From assembly GCA_040216555.1 (NCBI GenBank), contig JAVJOW010000032.1:62001-126000 (forward strand): a DNA stretch of 64,000 nt, in the 5' to 3' direction. A program made the position numbers and the translations under genes. The notes beneath the pieces are model-generated. The model was not told the DNA's origin, did not search any database, and worked only from the letters and a program-made list of their open reading frames with translations. Positions 1-7,178 of the stretch are shown here, one piece after another (position 1 is the first letter of the stretch; each line of letters starts with the position of its first letter). The stretch is from Arenibacter sp040216555. Its GTDB lineage: Bacteria > Bacteroidota > Bacteroidia > Flavobacteriales > Flavobacteriaceae.

Positions 1-335
1 GAAGTGCCAAGACTGCAAGGGCAAAAATTGCGCTTGAAAAAGCCAGAACAAAGAAATCCGAGACGGAACAAAATATTAGGCTGCAACACCAAACCGCCAA
101 GAGCAACTACCTCTTTTCCATTGAGCAGTATAATACGGCAAGCGAAAATTTGGCCTTGGCCGAGCGTATTGAAAAGAAAAACGAAATAAAATACTCCGAA
201 GGACTTGCCACCAGCTTTGAGCTGAGGCAGGCTCAAACACAACTCTATGATGCACAACAGGGATACCTTCAATCCATGGTAGAGGTTATTAACAATAAAA
301 CGGCCTTGGAGACGGTACTTAACAGCAAACTATAA
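1..335 (+). CDS. TolC-family outer membrane efflux protein, C-terminal end (5' truncated)
   Basis: Only the last 110 codons or so are in the window; the reading frame is open from base 3 and stops with TAA at 333-335. The translation is a long amphipathic helix, with the stretch YSEGLATSFELRQAQTQL and then a helix ending NNKTALETVLNSKL. This matches the final coiled-coil helices of TolC/OprM-type outer membrane factors, where a G-(x)-A-(T/S) turn is followed by a Q-rich helix. It lies 22 bp upstream of a periplasmic adaptor and an RND pump, so it should be the outer membrane channel of that tripartite efflux system. The start and signal peptide are outside the window. Confidence 0.85.
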   Translation, partial: SAKTARAKIALEKARTKKSETEQNIRLQHQTAKSNYLFSIEQYNTASENLALAERIEKKNEIKYSEGLATSFELRQAQTQLYDAQQGYLQSMVEVINNKTALETVLNSKL

Positions 336-357
336 CATCAACCTAGAAATTATAACT

Positions 358-1527
358 ATGAACAAAATACTTCAATTATTCGTATTGGGAACCCTAATGG
401 TTTCTTGTGGAAGTGATAATCAAAAAACTGTAGACGACCTTATCTCAGGAGGAGACCTTAACGCATTGCGCACCAAAAAAAGTGAACTTTTTGAGAAACA
501 AAAAGTATTGGAATCCGAAATGAAAAAACTGGATTCGGTAATTGGATCAATGAGCGGGAATGAAAACCTTCCCTTAGTTACCACAATTATAGCTGAGCCC
601 AAAAAATTTGACCATTTCTTGGATTTACAGGGAGATGTAAAAACAAAACAAAATGTGCTAATTTATCCTGAGATGCAAGGTGTCCTTCATAAAGTATATG
701 TAAAAGAGGGACAAGAAGTAACAAAGGGTCAAATATTGGCCAGCATAGATGATGGTGGTATGGGCAGCCAACTGGAGCAATTAAAAACCCAGGCGGAATT
801 GGCAAAGACCACCTTTGAACGTCAAAAAAGATTATGGGAACAAAAGATAGGTTCTGAAATTCAATATTTACAGGCAAAGACCAACTATGAAGCATCCGAA
901 AATACCGTTAAACAAATGGAAAGTCAATTAGGAAAGTCCACCATTAGGGCTCCTTTTTCCGGAATTATAGACGATGTTATCAAAGACCAAGGAACAGTAG
1001 TTGCCCCCGGTCCGGGATCCGAAGTTTTCCGAATAGTAAACCTTTCGGACATGTACATTGTAGTGGAAGTGCCGGAAACCTATTTGGGAAGCATAAAAAA
1101 TGGCAAGGAAGCCAAAGTGTATTTTCCTGTATTGGGCGATAGTATTGTGACCAACATTAGACAAACAGGGAACTTTATCAATCCTGGCAACAGGTCCTTT
1201 ACAGTAGAAATCCCTGTACCCAACAAGACAGGTACTATAAAGCCAAACTTGACCGCCAAGGTACAATTGAACGATTACACCAGTGAAAATGCCATTCTTA
1301 TTCCACAAAGTATTGTTTCCGAAAATGCCGATGGAGAGCAGTATGCTTACGTAGCCGAAGAACTAAATGCCGAAAACGAAGCTATAGTAACCAAGAAAAT
1401 CATCACCACGGGCAAGACCCAAAATGGTTTCGTGGAAGTGCTTTCGGGAATCAGTAATGGAAATCATATCATTAAAGAAGGCGCTAGAAGCGTAAAGGAT
1501 GGTCAAAAAGTGCAAGTTTTAAACTAG
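358..1527 (+). CDS. RND efflux periplasmic adaptor (membrane fusion protein), lipoprotein
   Basis: This 389-residue adaptor should link the inner membrane RND pump to the TolC channel. The N-terminus is a lipoprotein signal with its lipobox at LMVSC (Cys17), so the protein is probably membrane anchored in the periplasm. A short coiled coil (about 30-65) is followed by the biotinyl-lipoyl half motif VYVKEGQEVTKGQILASID (about 115-135), a helical hairpin (about 140-190), the second lipoyl half STIRAPFSGIIDDV (about 195-210) and a beta-barrel. That order is the standard HlyD/AcrA-type architecture. It sits between the TolC end and the pump gene, 7 bp from the latter, in one operon. Substrate cannot be told from sequence. 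Confidence 0.93.
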   Translation: MNKILQLFVLGTLMVSCGSDNQKTVDDLISGGDLNALRTKKSELFEKQKVLESEMKKLDSVIGSMSGNENLPLVTTIIAEPKKFDHFLDLQGDVKTKQNVLIYPEMQGVLHKVYVKEGQEVTKGQILASIDDGGMGSQLEQLKTQAELAKTTFERQKRLWEQKIGSEIQYLQAKTNYEASENTVKQMESQLGKSTIRAPFSGIIDDVIKDQGTVVAPGPGSEVFRIVNLSDMYIVVEVPETYLGSIKNGKEAKVYFPVLGDSIVTNIRQTGNFINPGNRSFTVEIPVPNKTGTIKPNLTAKVQLNDYTSENAILIPQSIVSENADGEQYAYVAEELNAENEAIVTKKIITTGKTQNGFVEVLSGISNGNHIIKEGARSVKDGQKVQVLN

Positions 1528-1534
1528 AAAGTCC

Positions 1535-4500
1535 ATGAGCAAACTACAAAAAAACGCAGACAAAGAATTTAGTTTATCGTCCTGGGCAATAGATAATCCA
1601 TCGGTTATCTATGTAATGATCGGTATTTTCCTATGGATTGGTTTTTCCTCCTATCTGGCCATGCCAAGAGAAGACTTCCCAGAGATCATAGAAACCAAGA
1701 TTTATATAAGTACCCCCTATCCCGGAAATACGGCGGAGGATATAGAAAGGTTGATAACCGATCCTTTGGAGGATGAATTAAAGAATATTAGCAATGTGGT
1801 GGAAATTATTTCTACCTCACAGGAAGATTACTCCATTATCACCGTTGAGTTCGACGAAGAAATCACCGTGGAAGCGGCAAAGCAAAAGGTAAAGGATGAG
1901 GTGGATGGTGAAAAAGCAAGTGAAGACTGGCCTACCTTTAACGGAGCTAAGGTAGAACCCAATGTGTTCGACCTAAATTTTTCTGAAGAAGTCCCAATTA
2001 TGAACATCAATTTTACCGGGGATTATCCGGTAGAAAAATTAAAGGAATATGCCGAATACCTGCAGGACGAAATTGAAAATCTCCCTGAAGTAAAAAAGGC
2101 CGACATCCGCGGAGCTCAGCAAAAGGAAGTGGAGGTTGCGGTAGATGTTTATAAAATGATGGCTGCCAAGGTTAGTTTTGACGATGTAATGCAGACCATT
2201 GGCAATGGCAACATGACAATGTCAGCAGGAAATTTAAAGATTGGTGGCCAACGCCGTACCATACGCATATTGGGCGAGATAGAAAATCCGGTGCAGCTTA
2301 ACGATTTTGTGGTAAAATCGGAGAACGGGGCAGTCTATTTAAAAGATATTGCCACCGTTCATTTTGATGAAAAGGATAAAACTACCTATGCACGGGAATT
2401 TGGGGAAAGCGTTGTGATGTTGGATGTAAAAAAACGAGCAGGCCAAAATTCCATTTCTGCATCCGATCAAATTAAGGAAATAGTGAAGACCACAAGGGCC
2501 AACTATTTTCCTCCAGATCTTCACATTTCCATTGCCAACGATTCCTCTACAAGAACCCTTAACCAGGTAGATGACCTGGTAAACAATATTATTTTCGGAA
2601 TTATTTTGGTGGTAGGGGTCCTAATGTTCTTCTTGGGGTTCCGCAACGCGCTTTTCGTTGGCTTTGCAATACCTATGTCCATGTTTATGTCCTTTATGAT
2701 CCTGTCCTGGTTGGGCTACACGCTTAATACCATGATTTTATTTGGAATGATCATGGGATTGGGAATGTTGGTAGATAATGGTATTGTTGTGGTAGAAAAC
2801 GTGTATCGCTTAATGGATGAGGGAATGCCCCGTATTGAAGCCGCGAAAAAAGGAATTGGTGAAATTGCCTTTCCCATTATTATTTCCACGGCTACCACTG
2901 TCGCAGCCTTTGTTCCCCTAGGGCTATGGCCTGGGATATTTGGACAGTTTATGATCTATTTTCCAATTACCTTGTCGGTAGTATTGGGATCCTCATTATT
3001 TGTGGCCATATTTATGAACTCCATGTTGGTATCCAACTTTATGGATACGGATGAAAAGGAACTGACCAGAAAGCAGCTGATTCGTATTAGTATTGTTATG
3101 GGCGGTCTTGGCCTATTGATCCTGTTGTTCGGTGGAGCAATAAGAGGGCTTGGCTCTGTATTGATCATAACGGCAGCAATGTTTTGGATTTACAAATATG
3201 TACTTAAAAAATGGGCCCTTCGCTTTCAAAAAAACACGATGACCCGTTTTGAAAACTGGTATGAACAAAGATTGGTACATGCCTTAAGAGGAAAGAATGT
3301 ATATTGGTATTTTGGAATAACGGCAATGCTCTTGGTGGCCGTGTTTATGCTGTTCGGTATGTCCGTAGGCAGCGGAAGAACCAAAATAGAATTCTTCCCG
3401 GACAATATCCCCAATGAAATATATGTCTATATAGAATACCCCGAGGGTACCGCCATAGAAAAAACCAATGAAATTACCCTTGATATTGAAAAAAGAGTCT
3501 ATGGTATTGTCAATGACCAGGCTAATTTTTACGATGGGAAAAACTTTATTGTGACTACAGCTGTTTCCCAAGTTGGTGAAGGCGCCGGTAACCCATTGGC
3601 CGATGGAGGTTCTGCTGCTGAAATGCCCCATAAGGGCAAAATCACGGTCAACTTCAGTGAATTTAAATATAGGCGGGGAGTAAACACAGAGGACATCCGT
3701 GCCAAAGTTCAGGCAGGTCTAAGCGGTGTATATCCGGGTGTAGCCATTTCCGTAGAAAAAGAGGCCAATGGTCCACCAGCGGGTTACCCTATAAACATTG
3801 AATTGGAAGGGAAAGATTACGACCAATTGATCAATACCGCGGAGGATATCAGAAACTTTATCAATACCAAAAATATCGCTGGTATTGAAGAAATAAAAAT
3901 CGATGTTAACAAAAGCAAGCCCTCTATGCAGGTTGCCGTAGACCGTAAGAAAGCGGGTGAGCTAGGGGTTTCTGTAGGGCAAGTGGGGAACCAGTTACGA
4001 AGGGCTCTATTTGGTGAAAAAGCTGGGGTCTATAAGGAAGATGGGGATGATTACGATATCAATGTCCGCTTTAGCGAAGATTTAAGATATAATAAAAGCG
4101 CCCTATTCAACCAAAATATCATTTTCAGGGATCAATCTACGGGCAAAATCAAAGAAATTCCTATTTCTGCCGTGGCCACCGAAAGAAATACTTCGGCCTT
4201 TAGTGCCATTAAGCACAGGGACAATAAACGTGTGGTTACCGTATATTCCGGACTACAACCTGGTTTTACGGATGCGGCGGCCATTGTAGCAGAGATCCAA
4301 AAGGAAATGGAAGAATTTAAAAACCTTCCTGCTGATATTAAAATAGACTACACCGGACAGATAGAGGAACAAAACAAACAGATGATGTTCCTTGTTGGTG
4401 CATTTTTCACCGGTTTAGGCCTTATTATGTTGATTTTGATATTTCAGTTTGGAGGCATTTCCAAGCCACTGATTATTATGATTGCTATTTTCCTAAGTTT

Positions 4501-5023
4501 TATTGGGGTATTTGGAGGTCTAATGATTACGGGATGGTCTTTTGTGATCATGATGACGATGATGGGAATAATATCCTTGGCCGGTATTGTGGTAAACAAT
4601 GGGGTGGTTCTTTTGGACTATACCCAGATCCTCATAGACCGAAGGAAGGTAAAGCTAGGTATGGATGATAAATCCCTATTAACGAGGGAAGAGGTTACTG
4701 AAGCCATCATTAAGGGAGGAAAAGCCAGGCTGAGACCGGTTCTGCTAACAGCTATCACCACTGTTTTAGGATTGATCCCCTTGGCCATCGGATTAAATAT
4801 CGACTTCTTCGCCTTATTTTCAGAATTTAACCCACATATATACGTGGGAGGGGACAACGTGGTATTCTGGGGACCTTTGGCCTGGACAGTAATCTTTGGA
4901 TTGATAGTAGCCACCTTCCTAACTCTGATCATTGTTCCTGTACTATTTAATATTACCTACAGGATGAAAATAGCCCTAAGGGGAAGTGGCCAACTAAAAA
5001 CTAAGAAAGTAGCAGCTGCATAG
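1535..5023 (+). CDS. RND-family efflux pump, inner membrane permease (AcrB/HAE1-like)
   Basis: A 1162-residue proton-driven export pump. One transmembrane helix lies near residues 24-43, then a large periplasmic porter domain, a helix bundle from about 348 to 560, an extra helix near 590, a second porter domain and a second bundle from about 950 to 1140. This two-fold pattern is typical of RND pumps. Family motifs include AMPREDFPEI just after helix 1, GLGMLVDNGIVVVENV (about 407-422) in the first bundle, and AGIVVNNGVVLLDY (about 1014-1027) in the second. The acidic and asparagine residues in these loops are characteristic of the drug-exporting subfamily. It is the last gene of the operon and is followed directly by a strong terminator. 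Drug versus lipid or metal substrate is undetermined. Confidence 0.95.
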   Translation: MSKLQKNADKEFSLSSWAIDNPSVIYVMIGIFLWIGFSSYLAMPREDFPEIIETKIYISTPYPGNTAEDIERLITDPLEDELKNISNVVEIISTSQEDYSIITVEFDEEITVEAAKQKVKDEVDGEKASEDWPTFNGAKVEPNVFDLNFSEEVPIMNINFTGDYPVEKLKEYAEYLQDEIENLPEVKKADIRGAQQKEVEVAVDVYKMMAAKVSFDDVMQTIGNGNMTMSAGNLKIGGQRRTIRILGEIENPVQLNDFVVKSENGAVYLKDIATVHFDEKDKTTYAREFGESVVMLDVKKRAGQNSISASDQIKEIVKTTRANYFPPDLHISIANDSSTRTLNQVDDLVNNIIFGIILVVGVLMFFLGFRNALFVGFAIPMSMFMSFMILSWLGYTLNTMILFGMIMGLGMLVDNGIVVVENVYRLMDEGMPRIEAAKKGIGEIAFPIIISTATTVAAFVPLGLWPGIFGQFMIYFPITLSVVLGSSLFVAIFMNSMLVSNFMDTDEKELTRKQLIRISIVMGGLGLLILLFGGAIRGLGSVLIITAAMFWIYKYVLKKWALRFQKNTMTRFENWYEQRLVHALRGKNVYWYFGITAMLLVAVFMLFGMSVGSGRTKIEFFPDNIPNEIYVYIEYPEGTAIEKTNEITLDIEKRVYGIVNDQANFYDGKNFIVTTAVSQVGEGAGNPLADGGSAAEMPHKGKITVNFSEFKYRRGVNTEDIRAKVQAGLSGVYPGVAISVEKEANGPPAGYPINIELEGKDYDQLINTAEDIRNFINTKNIAGIEEIKIDVNKSKPSMQVAVDRKKAGELGVSVGQVGNQLRRALFGEKAGVYKEDGDDYDINVRFSEDLRYNKSALFNQNIIFRDQSTGKIKEIPISAVATERNTSAFSAIKHRDNKRVVTVYSGLQPGFTDAAAIVAEIQKEMEEFKNLPADIKIDYTGQIEEQNKQMMFLVGAFFTGLGLIMLILIFQFGGISKPLIIMIAIFLSFIGVFGGLMITGWSFVIMMTMMGIISLAGIVVNNGVVLLDYTQILIDRRKVKLGMDDKSLLTREEVTEAIIKGGKARLRPVLLTAITTVLGLIPLAIGLNIDFFALFSEFNPHIYVGGDNVVFWGPLAWTVIFGLIVATFLTLIIVPVLFNITYRMKIALRGSGQLKTKKVAAA

Positions 5024-5040
5024 ATTATATGCTACCAAAT

Positions 5041-5080
5041 AAAAAAGAGCCTGTTTTAATAAAACAGGCTCTTTTTTATT
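5041..5080 (+). terminator. Rho-independent terminator after the RND efflux operon
   Basis: A near-perfect hairpin AAAAGAGCCTGTTTT / AAAACAGGCTCTTTT is followed by a T run, beginning 18 bp after the pump stop codon. The A-rich left arm means it could also act on the opposite strand. The rest of the 307-bp gap (5081-5280) shows no gene or other convincing signal. Confidence 0.9.
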
Positions 5081-5281
5081 ATACTATTCCTCTATTTAGT
5101 TCAACTATACATCTACCTTGTTGGAGCAATACATAAGAACTTGCCCTAGTTATTAAATACTCCTAAACCCGTCCAGTAAAACTTGGCCTCTCGCAATCCC
5201 TATTCTCTGGATTTTGGAATCAATGTTATAGTCTAACATCATTCTCCCTTTGATGAAACCAATTACAACAAGATCTAAAAC

Positions 5282-5310
5282 AAAAAACCCGGCGAATATC
5301 GCCAGGCTTT
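5282..5310 (-). terminator. Rho-independent terminator after the MORN-repeat gene
   Basis: Read on the minus strand, GCCTGGCGATATTCGCCGGG folds into a GC-rich hairpin with one mismatch and runs into TTTTTTG. It starts about 20 bp after the stop of the minus-strand gene at 5331. Confidence 0.75.
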
Positions 5311-5330
5311 CTGTTTAGAAAAAATTATTA

Positions 5331-5678
5331 TTAATTGACCACCAATTGACCTGCACTGTTCCATTCGGTAACATTGGCAATTTTACTGTCAACAAAATCT
5401 ACTTCTTTTAGTTTTTTAGCATCCCAGAAGAACCATTTTCCTGTTTTCTTTCCTTCGGTATATTCACCCATTGCAATTTTCTTTCCATCTTCACCAAACA
5501 TCTTCCATTCTCCATGAAGTTTTCCATTCAGAAATTGACCTTCTTGGGAAACTACTCCATTGTCATGGTAATAGGTGGCTTTTAAAATATCACCATCTTG
5601 TTCAAAAACAGGTTTTATATCTTGTGCGTTGATTACAACTGAAAATATTAGTGCAAAAATTAGTGTTATTCCTTTCAT
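5331..5678 (-). CDS. Secreted MORN-repeat protein (YwqK-like)
   Basis: A 115-residue protein with a Sec signal peptide ending near VVINAQD (about 19). The mature part has three or four short repeats of the MORN type: YYHDNGVVSQEGQFLNGKLH, then GEWKMFGEDGKKIAMGEY, then GKKTGKWFFWD. Such proteins are common in Bacteroidota and are often named after the Bacillus YwqK antitoxin, but the similarity is only to the repeat and no toxin gene is present here. A periplasmic or surface location is likely. It is a single-gene unit with its own terminator. Function is unknown. Confidence 0.8.
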   Translation of the reverse strand: MKGITLIFALIFSVVINAQDIKPVFEQDGDILKATYYHDNGVVSQEGQFLNGKLHGEWKMFGEDGKKIAMGEYTEGKKTGKWFFWDAKKLKEVDFVDSKIANVTEWNSAGQLVVN

Positions 5679-5814
5679 TTTATTTGGGATTTTAAATTTA
5701 TCGATAATCTCTTAACGAAATAAAGATACATATATTTTACGAAAAATAAACCTTTAGTTAACATTAAATTTACATTGAGACGCTAAATCCCTGTTTTTAA
5801 AATAATTATAAAAT

Positions 5815-5848
5815 AAAGAAACTCCCTGATAAAGGGAGTTTCTCTTTT
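5815..5848 (-). terminator. Rho-independent terminator after the SusC/SusD operon
   Basis: A 10-bp perfect stem, AGAAACTCCC / GGGAGTTTCT, with a 7-nt loop. On the minus strand it is followed by an AT-rich tract. It lies about 32 bp beyond the SusD stop codon. Confidence 0.8.
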
Positions 5849-5879
5849 AATCGATAATTTGCTACGTTAAATCGCCAAA

Positions 5880-7160
5880 TTATTGGCCCTCATTCTGTGG
5901 GATAGGAAATTGTGTTACCCTATTGTCTCCCGCCCTGTCTATTACCAACTCATCCAGCCTATCAAACCTTCTTAAATCTATCCAGCGATGACCCTCGGCA
6001 AATAACGAATATCGTCGTTCGTACAAAAGTCTGTCCTCATCCACACTGCCTGGAACAACAGGGCCAAGTCCAGCTGCATCTCTTACAACATTGATCGCCA
6101 TTTCCGCTTCTCCGGGATTATCGGTCATATTAGCCTCGGCATATAAAAGAATTAGCTCCTCATTTCTGATCATGGCAACAGGATCTGTGTTGGACTCATA
6201 AATATATACATCATGGGTGCCCGGAGTTAAATCTGCAATATTAAGTGGTCCATCCGTTCTTAAAACGACCTTATCCAACCTATTATCCCCCGCCTCCGCT
6301 GAATTAACGAAATCGGGATGAGCAATTCTAGCATTGGCTCCGGTAGAATTAAGGGCAAAGAAAAGCTGATTTAATTCATCCGAACCCGCGGCCGAAAATT
6401 GGTAATATGCTCCTATGTACATGTCTCCCGCGAAGTCCATAAAAGAATCATCCAAGGCACTAAGTACAAGTGAATAATTCCCTTGATAAGCTGCTACCCT
6501 AGCTGTCAATGCCCTATTAAATTCCAAATAGGAAACCCCTAAAGTATTTGGGGAAACATCTCCACCAGTTGCTAGATCTGTGGCAGCAGTGTTTAACAAG
6601 CCCAAAATGGTGGTAAGTGCGGCATCATAGCCCTCAAAACCTCCCAAATTATCAGGATCGGCCACATCCGTGCGTATTCCATTTTGATATAACATGTTTA
6701 ACACTGTCAATAACTCATGAGCTTTTATAGTATTGGCAAATCCCCTAATAGCACTTTTTTCGGCTTCGGAAAAATCTGTTGTGGTATTCTCCAATCCCTC
6801 TAACAAAAGGTTACATTCCTTTACTACCGCATATCTGGCGGCATACGGAGTTGTAAGATAAAAGGCATTGTCATCCAATACACCTGTCATAAGATCTCCA
6901 GTCCATCTGGGATCGGAACTCTGATGTCTCCAATAATCCCTTCCAACTACAGAAATAACATCTATCTGAGTGTTTAATCGATCTCTCATGTCGGCTAAAA
7001 TTCCGGATACCACTTGAGGAAGTTCCGGTCTGGATACTCCTTCCGAAATAGATGCGGTTTCCGGTCCATTCAGATCTTTCCCATCTTCAATAGTACAACC
7101 AAAAACCAGAAATCCGATTATGGTCATTAATAGAACTTTTATTCTAATTGCGATTTTCAT
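5880..7160 (-). CDS. SusD/RagB-family outer membrane nutrient-binding lipoprotein
   Basis: A 426-residue surface lipoprotein, the lid of a SusCD importer. The signal peptide ends in the lipobox GFLVFGC (Cys22), followed by an acidic stretch TIEDGKD, typical of surface-exported Bacteroidota lipoproteins. The C-terminal half shows the SusD signature RNEELILLYAEANM, then the AINVVRDAAGL helix and LLYERRYSLFAEGHRWIDLRR. It ends in FPIPQNE, the usual C-terminal FPIPQxE motif. At 426 residues it is shorter than most family members (about 500). It is the second gene of an operon, 18 bp after susC. No glycosidase is adjacent, so the ligand may be a peptide or a glycan whose enzymes lie elsewhere. Confidence 0.93.
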   Translation of the reverse strand: MKIAIRIKVLLMTIIGFLVFGCTIEDGKDLNGPETASISEGVSRPELPQVVSGILADMRDRLNTQIDVISVVGRDYWRHQSSDPRWTGDLMTGVLDDNAFYLTTPYAARYAVVKECNLLLEGLENTTTDFSEAEKSAIRGFANTIKAHELLTVLNMLYQNGIRTDVADPDNLGGFEGYDAALTTILGLLNTAATDLATGGDVSPNTLGVSYLEFNRALTARVAAYQGNYSLVLSALDDSFMDFAGDMYIGAYYQFSAAGSDELNQLFFALNSTGANARIAHPDFVNSAEAGDNRLDKVVLRTDGPLNIADLTPGTHDVYIYESNTDPVAMIRNEELILLYAEANMTDNPGEAEMAINVVRDAAGLGPVVPGSVDEDRLLYERRYSLFAEGHRWIDLRRFDRLDELVIDRAGDNRVTQFPIPQNEGQ

Positions 7161-7178
7161 ATTATTTTTTTTTAATTA

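Noticed and set aside
4..189. 61-residue plus-strand ORF at the left edge
   Set aside because: It is out of frame with the TolC end, whose frame (base 3) continues through to 335 and is coherent.
587..895. 102-residue minus-strand ORF inside the efflux adaptor gene
   Set aside because: It is an antisense shadow of a clearly coding frame and has no family features.
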